NCBI GenBank assembly: GCA_013397115.1
Contig: VWZW01006262.1
Location: 248,001 to 312,000 of the forward strand
Direction of reading: 5' to 3'
Length of the DNA stretch: 64,000 nt
DNA from: Edolisoma coerulescens
Taxonomy: Eukaryota > Chordata > Aves > Passeriformes > Campephagidae
Shown here: positions 25,001-35,971 of the stretch, one piece after another
How the letters are laid out: every line of letters starts with the position of its first letter
Position numbering within the stretch: position 1 is the stretch's first letter
Program-made: the position numbers and the translations under genes
Notes under the pieces: model-generated
Told to the model about the DNA's origin: nothing
Database searches by the model: none
What the model saw: only the letters and a program-made list of their open reading frames with translations

Positions 25001-27559
25001 TTGGACCTGTTCTACTCCTTTTAAACTCTAAATAATGTGCAAAATAAGAGTTTGTGCATGTTCATATGCATGTGGATACAGTATTATTTGGGACTTTACA
25101 TACTCAGCTTTTACATCTGCTGTAGTTAATGGCTTGTTTTAAATGGTGAGTTTTCTAAAATATCAATATTTTATTTAGTGAAGCTGTCAGAACTCTTGGT
25201 GCGAGCAAAGAAACACAGAAGAAACTCATATATAGATTTCAGTTGGGGCTTTTTTTGGTTTAGACACTCTGTATCTAATGCATGTGAGTGTTTGAAGTTC
25301 ATCCAAAGAACAGAAAATTTTCTCTGACTTTGAAATCTCTTGAATGGGTGAGTGGGTTTGCTGGTCAGGTGAACTATTGTTACTTTGTGACTGTGCGGAG
25401 GGAATCTCCTCCACCTTGGCCATCTAGCAGTCGTTACTATTTGCTTCATCAAACAAGTAATTTAAAAGCTACCTGCCCCCAGCATGGGTTTTTAACTTTC
25501 AGGGATGAAGTTTGTATAAGTTAATAGAAGCCAGTTTCACATTTGTATTTCTGAGGCAGCAAGTATTCAGTCTTGCTGTAGTCTGTGGTGGTTATCGCAA
25601 TTGGGGAGGCCTCGAGATCAGAAGGTCACAGTATGTTCATACTGTGTGTACCTGAGCCACAGTATGTGTCTAAACCATTACATGTTTTTCGTCAAAAGAA
25701 GCTGTGAATCCTGTTCTAGTTTAGTTCTTGTATTTCAGTGTGAATTGTCATTCTTTTCTTTTCAAGAATCTTACACTGGCTGCACTTGTTCCAAAAGATT
25801 GGTGAGAAATGGCATCTTCTGTTCTTTGAGACTATTTTAGAGATGTTCTCTTGATATTGCTGCTAACAAAAATAATTAAATTACTGTATTTGCTGTGGCC
25901 CAAAGTAAAAGAAGGTTAGGTTAAGTTTAATGTAGCTTAGGGTGGCTGTGTGTCTTGAGCTAGTGTCCTGCTAATTTGCAGCATTCTATTGGTATAATAG
26001 GGTTTTACACTTCTTTTCTCTTTGTTTCTATTTCAGTGACGCATCTGTGTTGGTGCAGCTACTGAATCACAAATAGAAGTGAACACTGAAAGCAAAATAT
26101 TCTAATCAGCTGTGTATTTTTTAACTTCAGCTTTATTCTTAACACTTCAACAGCATAATACATACAAGAGGTTTTAATGTATCTTCAGCCAAATAGGTTA
26201 GCCGCAGAAGTTTGCCCAATTAAGAGGAGTGATTTTTAATTACACTGTTTTAGTGTTGCTAACTATTACAAGCTTTGTGGTTGCATTAGTTAGAAGGTTC
26301 AGGAGGAACATCTGTAGCTACTGATGTGTTCTGGTTGTAGAGTATCATATTTTGTAAGTTTATTGGTAGGGTCAAACTACACTCTTTTCCAAGGTAGCTG
26401 CATTAGGTAAATTGTATGATCTAAATGAACCAGATTATTTATTGCATAAAGGTACGTTCCTTTTCTGCCTTTTCAACTTAGAATTTTATAGTTATGGTAA
26501 AAATACCTAAGCCCTGGACTTAAAGATAGAACTTTGAGCTGTAATAGTTGTCCACACTTCATCACTTTGCAGAGAAAAAAGCATATTAGTTGATATTCTT
26601 AAATTTTGTAATTATGAACATGTGATACCTAGAATGAACAAATATTTGCTATTTCACAAATGGGTGGTTTCGCTGCAAAATGAAATAACTGTAGTAAGAG
26701 GTAAATTACAGCTGAAATAGACATGTTACAAATAAATATGCTTTTAGGTGCTTGTGTGGTTGTCATGCAGCCATACTGTATCTAGTTACACTTAATTCTC
26801 AGTTGCAGGTCATCTTTTTTTTGTCCATTTCTGAAACATTTCTCAAAGCTGTGTGTCCATGACCCTTTCCTGGCCCTTAATTTTAACATATTCTGGCCAC
26901 TATCCATAATATTTGGTGGAGGACTCAAATATGCTTTCTAATCCTAACTAGGCATGTTTTCTTTCTCCATTGTGCTGTAGCAGATACAATGTTCATCAGT
27001 GCTGATACCGTGGAGTACTCAAACATGTCAGTGTGACTCAGTGAGCTGCCACGTGCTCATCAAACCACAATAACTGGCCCTAGGAGGAGAAGTCTTTAGA
27101 CATGAATGCCACTTGGCCTGTCCCCCTTGAAAGTTGTATACACAGATAGCTGGTATCATTTGGGGGCAGTGGTTACAGACTCTGTCTGCTCTCTGATTTT
27201 GTATTTCCCATCAGGGAGAATTTGCTGTTGAGCAGTACACTCTGAGCCTTTTGGCTTCAGGGTCAGTGGAATGGTGGCTGAACTCCTGGTTATTGAAGTG
27301 AAGGAGTTAATAATATATGAAGAAAGCATTAGTTTTGGAGAATTGATATGATCCCTGTTAATATGGTACACAGAGTTGCATTGGAATTTGAGAGTATTTA
27401 TTTGTGAAAGCAAACTGGGTTTTATTTATTCATTTGGGGTTTTTTGCCACAATAGGCTAATTTACCTCCTCAGAGAAAGAAACAGTGGATATGTTTTATA
27501 TATCTAAAAATATATGGATACACCTCCCTGCAACCTGTCAGGAGTGGTGCATGTCCATC

Positions 27560-27580
27560 CATTTATTTATTTATTTAAAT
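27560..27580 (+). repeat. (ATTT)n microsatellite
   Basis: About four tandem ATTT units lie some 350 bp upstream of the PARD3B exon. Simple repeat. Confidence 0.8.
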
Positions 27581-27929
27581 GTTTGTGCTGATAATAACCA
27601 AAATATTCCAGCTCTAAAGTACTGTAAAACAAAAAGAGATTTTTAAAAAATTACTTTAAATTCACTATTCAAATTAGATAAAGATCAATAAGGAAATAAA
27701 AATGTATGTTTTAAAGATATTTTTTGTGTAGTGTTCTATAGGTAGTGTCTTGGTTTTCATCTGTAGTTTTCATTTGCTCTCAGTTTCAATTTTGGGTGGT
27801 GGCTCCAGTCTTCTACCTCGTGACTATAGAGGGAAGTAGGTGGAAAACAAGTGGGATGCAAAGCTGCTTTGTCTGACAGCACTAAGATCATGTAAAGGTG
27901 GGTTAAGAAGTCTTGTATCTGTCTTACAG

Positions 27930-28031
27930 GATCCAGCTTCCTGGGTAAATATTCACCACCTGGAGTATACAGATGGAGGAATCCTGGACCCAGATGATGT
28001 GCTGGCAGATGTTGTGGAAGACAAAGATAAG
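27930..28031 (+). CDS. PARD3B: PARD3B internal coding exon (equivalent to mammalian exon 2)
   Basis: Partition-defective 3 homolog B (PAR3-beta) is a PDZ scaffold of cell polarity that acts at the cell cortex and tight junctions. The 34-codon exon reads DPASWVNIHH followed by LEYTDGGILDPDDVLADVVE and DKDK. From IHH onward it matches, as I recall it, human PARD3B residues 49-74; the paralogue PARD3 differs here ([20 protein letters not shown]). The segment belongs to the N-terminal conserved self-association domain, which forms filaments in PAR3. It is bounded by TCTTGTATCTGTCTTACAG at the acceptor and AAG|GTAGAG at the donor. It is a symmetrical phase 0-0 exon, as in the mammalian gene. The first four residues (DPAS against GPGY in human) and the N at K47 differ from my recollection, including loss of the aromatic before W. 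The exon is open and intact, so there is no sign of a pseudogene. The neighbouring coding exons are not in the window. Confidence 0.93.
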
Positions 28032-28187
28032 GTAGAGCTTGTATGAAAATATGATCTGTCTTTTCAAATAGCAGCTGCTGCTTTCTCATTTCTTGGACAT
28101 CTGGCAGGTGAAATGGGTGTTAAATATTCTTAAACACATCTGCTCATAGGTGCTGTAACTCTCCCCTTCTGGAGTAGAATGGGGGAG

Positions 28188-28209
28188 TGACCAAAGCATG
28201 ACCAAAGCA
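28188..28209 (+). repeat. Exact tandem duplication of an 11-bp unit
   Basis: TGACCAAAGCA occurs twice head to tail (28188-28198 and 28199-28209). Minor slippage repeat within intron 2, about 160 bp after the PARD3B exon donor. Confidence 0.9.
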
Positions 28210-29153
28210 GTGAGAAGAGAAGCCTAGCAGTTCACTTAGGATTTAACCTTATCAAGTAGTTCTATGTTTCCTTTTATTTCTGTATTCAAATAGCACGGGG
28301 AAAGAATGTGAGTTTTACAAGACTTTTTTTCTTTTTTATGCCACTTAAAATATCTTTTATAATCTGTTCCTTTGCATGGAATTAAGTTTTTGAGAATCAT
28401 TCAAATGTCATGTTTGAGTGTGATGAAATAGACAAATCCTGTGATGACAAGAACAGCTGCTTCAACTGTTAAATTTCAGGAGGAGTTCCTATGATTTGCT
28501 ACTGAAAGACTAAGCAGGCTGCTTATTAATTGTAAAAGCTATGAGTCTCTAAATTTCAATTCAAATAAGACAGATTTCCTTTCTGGGTAGAGAAGTAGTA
28601 GCTGCAGAGAAACCCCTTTTAATTGTATTTTTAATTGTCAGAAAAATTTAGTTTCGGGAAACTTAGTGGTGACTTATTTTAGCATAGAGGGGGAAGGGTA
28701 TTAGTTATAAAACTTTGCTGATTTTATCTTTCTTCTCCATAAAATCAGGGGAAAAAAATATTTAATGGCTTGAAACCGAAGATCCAAATATGGGATATGC
28801 CTGTGCTTTTAGACAAATTGCTTTGTCTATTTAAAGTGCCATATGCTTGATGACTTAAAAAATAATTTAGTGTATTGCAAACAGAATTGCTAGTTTTGTA
28901 TGCTGTGTTGATTCTTCAATGACTTAATACAAAGCAGAATGTTTTGCTTATGATTAATGGGATGCTGCTCTTCTGTATCTTTGGAAATTGTTTAGAGTGT
29001 ACTTCAGCATCATTTTAGGGTGGTTTGTGTGGGAATTCTTAAACAAAAGTGGAGCTCTGTTTGTTTTATATTCTTTTTATCATATTTGTGTTTCTTGCTT
29101 GACCATATTTACTGAAAGTATACTTAAAACACCTTAAGACTTTTTTTTTCCAG

Positions 29154-29285
29154 GAGTGTTTGGAGACAAAAAGACTGAGTTCTGAAATTGAAGAGCTGTG
29201 TATAAAGGACAAGACCATAAGCATAAGATGTCATAAAATGAGATATTACATCAAAGAGAAATGTGTTACTGGTCTCATCAGTTAA
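29154..29285 (+). other. Possible alternative terminal exon of PARD3B (speculative)
   Basis: A strong acceptor-like sequence, a pyrimidine run ending in CAG at 29153, is followed by 43 codons open in phase 0 up to TAA at 29283-29285. The preceding PARD3B exon ends in phase 0, so splicing from 28031 to 29154 would stay in frame. It would add a lysine/glutamate-rich tail beginning ECLETKRLSSEIEEL. I know of no such PARD3B isoform, and no clear polyadenylation signal lies just downstream. A 43-codon open run is not rare by chance, so this is only a candidate. Confidence 0.15.
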
Positions 29286-30039
29286 TGAAAATTAGCACAT
29301 TCACCCAGGATTTTCTCTATTTAAAGTACTGATAGAGGAACACTTGTGCAAATAAGAGCATCAATGTGCCGAATATTTGATATACCATGTAGTTTTTAAC
29401 TTGTGACCAGAGCCTTTGCTCTACCTTATTGGTGGCTGTCACTGGCTGAGTATGTGTAGCTGATGAAGCTTCTAGGTCACAGCTGTAGGTCTAAGCTTCC
29501 TCAGTTATAACAGTGCTAGGTGAGGCTCTGAGGCTGCCTTAGGGAAAACTCGCTGGGAAACTGGAGTCTTACTCTTTGAAGTGGTCTGGGGTGGTTTAGA
29601 AATACAGCAGACTCCTCAATTTCTCTTCCTCTGATGTCTCAATTACATGTGATGTATCCCTATCATCTTGTCTTCTTCAGAGTGGCTTGGTGAAACAGGG
29701 TAAGAGACTTGCTGAACAGCAGCAGCTGCAGTGAAAAATCAGATTTTTTTTGATTAAAGGGAGAATGATGATGAGGGATCTGCTGATCTGAGAGGTTGAA
29801 GAATTCATTCATTTGAGAGTGGAATTGGGCCATAGCATGTGTAAGGAGCTGTCTATACTACCTACTTACAAAGTTTGGTATGATCTGATATCAAAGAACC
29901 AGCCCCATAAAAGGCTTACAAATAGTTTTGATAGCTTTACTGTGGCCTGTTAGTCTTTGAGCCTTCACCAGTGTTATTTCACACTGAGAATCTCTACTAG
30001 GGGATCTTTAAGCTTTGCAAAAAAGGGGAGGAGGTATTC

Positions 30040-30054
30040 AGGTCGAATTGACCT
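30040..30054. promoter_or_regulatory. Nuclear-receptor-like inverted repeat (ERE-like, one mismatch)
   Basis: AGGTCGAATTGACCT is two inverted half-sites separated by three bases. It differs from the AGGTCAnnnTGACCT estrogen-response consensus at one position. It could be a binding site or a chance match in a 36-kb intron. Confidence 0.25.
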
Positions 30055-30528
30055 GCTATCTTATTTGATGTTTAAAGTCCCCGAATAGATGAAGGAATTT
30101 TTGGTACGTTTATCTGTGCTCTGCTTGTCTTTGGTTATGATTATCTGTATGTGTGGTAAGTGAATAGGCCACAGCTTTGTTGCTCCCTTGTCCTTGTTAT
30201 CCTTTCCTGTGCATCCAAGCCAGTGATGTAGTTTCACGTTAAATCAGTCACTCTCTATAAAAATAATCCTTGCACTTAACCTCAGTGCCATTAACCAAAG
30301 GTGTGTTTGGCATTGCTGACCATCAAGTACTTCTTCAGTGGCAGAGGAAACGCTGATGCTTTTTGAAGAGATAATCTGCTCTAGATCGTACTTTGATAGC
30401 AGTAAATTAGCACAGTTTCTTCAGAGGAAAATGTCTTTGCTAATCTATTGAGTTCTTTCACTGTGACAACAAAACAGTGAGACTGCTATCAGATATAATT
30501 TATTTGGAATTTCAAAAGCTTTTGACAG

Positions 30529-30552
30529 TCCTTAACAGTAGACTGTTAAGGA
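30529..30552. repeat. Perfect inverted repeat: 11-bp arms, 2-nt centre
   Basis: TCCTTAACAGT (30529-30539), AG, then ACTGTTAAGGA (30542-30552). The arms are fully complementary. The very short loop favours a palindromic DNA element or cruciform over an RNA hairpin. Confidence 0.9.
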
Positions 30553-31661
30553 GGTGCAACTACTCATGAGGTAAGCAGCAAGTGCTGTGGTAGGTTAGTG
30601 AACGAGTGAGAGGGAGCTAAAAAATGGAATAAACGTTGAGTTTCCAACCCTGAAGTAATGGCAGTGGGATGGATAATGCCCATCATCGGGAGTGGCAGTG
30701 GTTTGGAGCTCTGCTTACGTTAACTTCATGACTTCCTCTTGAACTCCAAATTAATCAAAATTCAGCAAATAGGCAGTACAGTGGATGATATTAAGAGCTG
30801 TCAACTGCACAGTTATACATGCTGGACAGAATGGCATTTTTTAATTGCCTATAAAACAGATCTAAATTAGTATTACATGTGCTCAGTAATGTGTCATGTG
30901 AAAATGCTTTGGAAATTCTGCTGGCTGAGAGTCCCTCTTGCTGCTGTTGCCTCAGCAAAAATTGTGGCCTGAATTGGATGTCAAAGCTAGGTGACATAGT
31001 TTTGTAAAATAGCTTTAAATAGCTTGTTTTCAGTGAGTTACCCAGCAATTGGTTCATGCCCTGATAATCTGATGAATTAATTAAAATCCCCAAATTTTGT
31101 CAGTTGAATAAGAACATGCTATTTAAATTGTCTGATTTTAATGTTGAAGTTATAAATGGAGTCCTCTTTGTATACTGTTCTTAACAGATCTCCCACTTGA
31201 AATGAGTTCTTGAGCAAGAAAATGTTCTGAGAAAATTTCTTTGCTGTGAAAAAGATGGAGTACAAAATGTTTCCCTTCATACCATTGTGTACAATGAGCC
31301 CTGTGCTTGGCACATGTCTTAAATGCATAAACTTAATGTACTCATCTAGACTTCCCTCTGATTTTTATAGGGAATCATGTTTTCAAATACTCACAAACAC
31401 CTGGGGAGGCTAAGAAGATGTAATGAAGGCCCGTGTTAAGTTAAAACTTGCTTAGCTTATAGGACAGCAAGCTTTCTAGATCAGAACAGTTCTGCTTTCT
31501 GAATAAATGTAGAAGTCTACAGGGAAAATACGCCTTCTGTCAAACTTTGTGTGTGTATTTGTTCATATTTTGACAGGATTAAATACAAACAAAACATGTT
31601 TACAGGTGTGCTTTTCCAGCAGAGCCCTTCTGAAGTAGGAGGTAGGGGTCTGCTGTCAGGG

Positions 31662-31790
31662 TGCTGGGTTTTTCTTTGGGTTGTTTTGATTTTGTTTTGT
31701 GGTTTATCTGTTTTTTTGCTTTTGTGTCTTTTCCTTGTCATTTGGTACTTTTTTTGGTTTTTGTGGATATCTCTGGTGTTGTTTTGTAGG
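31662..31790 (+). repeat. T/G-rich low-complexity block
   Basis: About 130 bases composed almost entirely of T and G, with repeated TTTTG, GGTTT and TTTGG words. The open frames on both strands across this block are compositional artefacts (Lys/Thr/Gln-rich on one strand, Phe/Leu/Val-rich on the other). Confidence 0.8.
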
Positions 31791-34240
31791 ACCGTGTTTG
31801 CAAGGGCAGAATTGCAGTAGCTACCTTTGAGCCAGCAAAGCTGCTGAACATTTTTGTAAAGATACATTTTCTGATCAGCGCTGCTGGCAAAATATTAGGC
31901 ATGTCATCCTAGGAGGTGATGTGGGTTTAACCTCTCCAGAGACTTGTTTGTTGGCAGCTCAGCTGCTAACGCTGGGGGGTGTTTTGTGGTGTGGGGTGGT
32001 TTGTTTAGGAGTGGAAGGAATGAAAAAAGTAAGTCATTGTGATGGGCATTGTGCTGACACTGAAATAGCAGGATACCAATATGATCTTAGAAATTAGTTT
32101 TTGCTTGTGTATCTCCTTTGTTAAATATAGATGAGTAGGGTTTTTTAACAGCAGTGGAAGCTTTTGAAGGACACAAAGCAACGTCAATGAAATGCTGAAA
32201 TAGTGACACTCTTTCAAGATTTGTAGTGACTGCAACTGTCATTTAAGTGTTTCTAATGATGATATCGAGTAAATGGTATGAATTAAGTGTAGTTCAGATA
32301 CCTATTTTAGCTAAGCATTTAATGAAATATTAAATAGGAAAATCAATGAGTTCTTTCTTCTCAGTTCGCTACCAGGAGAAATGCAATATTGAGAAAACAT
32401 GTCTCCTGGATGGTCTCCAAATGCTAGGGAAATCAGCTGCTGGCTATTCAAAATGGCTATTGGGCCAATGCATGCTTCTGATAAGAAGCTCAAGATTTGG
32501 CTGAAGCTTTTTGTCATGGATGCTGATTAACTCTTTGAAGCCCTGCTTCAGTCAGAAGCCTTTGCAGGTAGCTTTAGTTTCAGTGATGGTTTTATGAGTG
32601 TGAGGCTGGTTTGGAGAAGTTTTTTCAACAAAGCAATAAAATGAAGCAGATGTGAACTTCAAGACTGATGTAATTATACAAAAGAAATGCTTTTCCAAGT
32701 AGAAAGACATGCTGACAGGCATGTTTTCTGTTAGTGGATTTGGAACTTTTCTGTTTGCAAGCAGGTTTAGTCACTGGGAGTGATGGCTGGCTGGGTTTAG
32801 CACCTCTAGAGCAGTTATTTTCTGATCTGGGTTTGATTCTGTAGACCTTCAGGGTTGTCATTTTGACTGTGAGAGTGATAGCACACTCTAATATGCAATA
32901 CGTATTTAAATTATGTTGTAATGAGCTAATTCCACCTTTGGTCAGTTTCTGTTCTATTCAACCATCCAATTCCTCATGAAATAGAGAAGTAAATCAGATT
33001 CTAAGTAACCCTTAGGTAAGTATAGAAGCTCTGACTGAAGGCTATGAAGTGATAAAGAAAATTTCTACACCAAGATGAAAAATGGCAAAATGAAGTGAGA
33101 ATGAGAAGGGACCTAGTGATAGAAATGTCGCAGTAGTTTAAATAAAGGGCTGGGGAATTCTGAGGCAGTTTCTCCTCATGTGGAGTTACAGCATTGCTGC
33201 TTTAAAAGCTTCTCCTGCATGTAGTGGCAGAGGCCTCGATGCTGGTTTAAGTTACCTCCCAGTGTGTCAGCAGAGCCTGTAAATGTCGTGCTTTACAGCT
33301 TTTTTTGTTGCATGGGTTGATTCTCAAATATATGATCCATGCAAGTAGTGCATACTTAAGTTGGAGAAATGCTGTTCAAACTCTAGACTTCTGTGTAATT
33401 GAGCTCTCTAGGGTTTTGTAACTTTCTGATAACTGGGGTGTAGAATAGAGGGGTTTTTATTCTTCAGTTTGTTATACAATAGTATATTATACTTTTTTGG
33501 GAAAAACAGGAAGAGATGTGAGACTTCATTACAGCTGAGAATTTTTACCTATTGAAGTATGTGCTGCAGTTGTTTTTTTATGTAGACTCCTCTACAAGTT
33601 ATTGCATATTGGGCAAGTTTCCCCTGGAGAAGTTTAAAAAAAATCCCTTTTTTTATAAGAATGTGAGAGAGGTGTCTGGTAGCAGAGAAAACAGTTTAAT
33701 GATGTTAGTTTCATATAATGTAGAGGTAACATTTGGAGGTAACATTGAAAGTGTGCAATGGAAACAGGATAGTTCAAATGCTGTGTTATAACTTGGAGGC
33801 TCTGTGTCTTTCATAAAATCTGCATCAAAATGCATGTATCAAAGAAGAAAAAATTACAGCTTTTCTTCCTTGTAAGGTTGTTAATATTGCTCTGGACTAG
33901 GACTTTGACACAATGTTTTATGACATTTAGTTGGTTAATACAATGGCCCAATTATTGTTCTAATGTGTGTTCTTTTGCTGTTGAACTGGCTGCAGCACAT
34001 ACACGCTTCAGACTTCTGACACTTAGTGCTTCTGGCAGAGCTTTGCTTACACTTCCATAAATTTGAATGCCTTTTTGAAAAAACTGGTGTCCAGAGGCAG
34101 CCAATTTTGATATTTAGTTCCTTGCTTCTAATGAGGTAAACCAAGGGATTAGTAGATTTAAAAGCCTGATATGATCAAGATGAGGAAAATGAAGTTGCAG
34201 AAATTTGGCAAAACTTGTATGTAAGGGGTGCTGTTCTTTG

Positions 34241-34285
34241 ATTTGGTTTTAATGTGTTTTTTGGTTTTGGGTTTTTTTTTTCCCC
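34241..34285 (+). repeat. T/G-rich low-complexity tract
   Basis: Short alternation of G pairs or triplets with long T runs, ending in TTTTTTTTTTCCCC. It is one of several such tracts in the window. Confidence 0.75.
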
Positions 34286-34944
34286 TTGTAATTTTAAGGT
34301 TGTGGTTAGTATCTCTGCCAGAATGTGTATAGCTGTTTGTGACTCTTCCTTGCTGCCTCTGGTTTTGTATTCCTATTTTGTGGTTTCGGTAATGAGATTC
34401 TAAGGACACCCAGAAATCTTAAAGTTTTATTAGCAGAAGAACAACTAATAATGCATTCTTCTTTCAAACCCTAAATTGTAGAAATTAAAATGGATTTAAC
34501 ATCTTCTATTCTGAATAGCAGGTTTACAACCTCCAAAAGCATAATACAGTATTAACATCTTTGTTAAATTTAGAGTACTCTATTTCTTTCTTGTGTAAAT
34601 AATTTGTAATAAGTTTCAGCTGTTATTTCCAATAATCAGAGTTATTAGGAAATTGTTATTGCTGACAGTATTTGTTTACTTAAGTATTCATATCTAGTTC
34701 TGAGTGATGAAGTTATAAAGACAAAACAGAGTTGTGAATAAAAGCTCCATACCATTTTTGTTCTGTCAAGGGAATCCCAGTAGAAGCTCCTCAGGTATCC
34801 GGTGGTTACCTATACATCATATGTCTACAAGGAAGGGAAGTATTAGAAAGGGCATATTTTAAATGCTACCTTTATCCTTGTTAGCACCTTAGGGTATGGA
34901 AATGAGACACAAGAAAATCCAAGAACAAAATAGGGTATCTCTCT

Positions 34945-35540
34945 TCTTGGGCTGCATCAAAGGAAGCATTGCCAGCAAGCTGCAGGAGGTGTTATTCCCT
35001 TTCTACTCTGCTCTCATGAGACTCCACCTGGAATACTGAGTTCAGGTCAGGATTCCTCAGCACAAGAAAGATGTGGACCTTTTGGAGAGGGTCCAGAGGA
35101 GGGCCACAAAATGGATTTGAGGGAAGGAACACCTCTTCTATGAACACAGGGTGAGAGAGTTGGGATTGTTCAGCCTGGAGAAGAGGAGGCTCCAGGGAGA
35201 CCTCATTGCAGCCTTCCAGTGCCTAAAAGGCCTTACAAAAATGAGGGAGAGTGACTTTTTACATGGGCAGATAGTGACAGGACAAAGGGGAAGATTTCTA
35301 AACTAAAAGAGGGGATAGGTGGAATATCAGGAACAGATTCTTCAGTGTGAGGATGGTGAGACACTGGCACAGGTTGCCCAGAGGAGTTGTGGGTGCCTCA
35401 TCCCTGGAAGTGTTCAAGACTAGGCTGGATGGGGCTCTGAGCATATCCTGGTCTGATGGATGGAGTCCCTGCCCATGGCAGGGGGGTGGAACTGGGTGAT
35501 TTTATGGTCTCTCCCAACCAAAACCATTCTCTGATTTTGC
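34945..35540 (+). mobile_element. CR1 LINE, 5'-truncated, copy A
   Basis: Chicken repeat 1 non-LTR retrotransposon, sense orientation, about 596 bp of the 3' end. Conceptual translation with frame and stop breaks gives hallmarks of the ORF2 C-terminus: HLEY, LLERVQRRATK and RELGLFSLEKRRLQGDLIAA. The 3' part includes CACTGGCACAGGTTGCCCAG, CTGCCCATGGCAGGGG and CTCCCAACCAAAACCATTCTCTGATT, the typical CR1 terminus. In-frame stops (for example after HLEY) and small indels show it is dead. The 5' end stops abruptly at about 34945, as expected for truncated reverse transcription. Confidence 0.95.
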
Positions 35541-35938
35541 ATTGATTGTAACAATGGCTTTTCTTGTCATCTTGACAAGGCTTTTTGACTTGTTCAAAAG
35601 GACAGCACAGGCGCTTGCTGAGAATTTCCATTGAGTCTTACCTGTGGTTTACCAATAGTTCAAAATCAAACAAAAAAAGGCATTGGAGATGGGGTCATTC
35701 CTACAGAGAAACTGTAGACCTTGATTTGCTGTCCCTTCAATGAACTAAGACGGAGTTTTGTTTTTGCTATTGACAAAATAATATGCAAACCAGTCAAGCT
35801 GCAGCCTATTTTTTTAAAAAAATATTTTCACACTTTTCAGGAAGAAAAAGTTTCATGCCGTTTTGAGCCAGTGCTTGTTTAGGAAACAGATGTCTGATTT
35901 CACTCTTGTGTAGTAGGGTGTGCTGTGAGCCACCATAT

Positions 35939-35971
<33 letters not shown>

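Larger units (their letters stand above)
20213..27929 (+). other. Presumed PARD3B intron 1, distal part; no exon seen
   Basis: Strongly AT-rich. Between about 20.5 and 24.7 kb there is not even a chance open frame of 60 codons on either strand. It contains a compound TG/AT microsatellite (22031-22063), a T/G-rich patch (22345-22380) and an (ATTT)n tract near 27560-27580. It ends in a pyrimidine-rich acceptor (TCTTGTATCTGTCTTACAG) before the PARD3B exon. Confidence 0.6.
28032..34944 (+). other. Presumed PARD3B intron 2, proximal part
   Basis: AT-rich intron. It contains an 11-bp exact tandem repeat (28188-28209) and a possible alternative terminal exon at 29154-29285. An inverted AGGTC-type motif lies at 30040-30054, a perfect palindrome at 30529-30552, a T/G-rich block at 31662-31790, and another at 34241-34285. 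No recognised conserved exon was found. The next PARD3B exon (beginning LIAVFEEQ in human) was searched for by eye and not found. Confidence 0.6.

Noticed and set aside
31517..31867. Minus-strand 116-codon Lys/Gln/Thr-rich frame resembling a basic nuclear protein tail
   Set aside because: It is the complement of a T/G-rich low-complexity block; the composition explains it.
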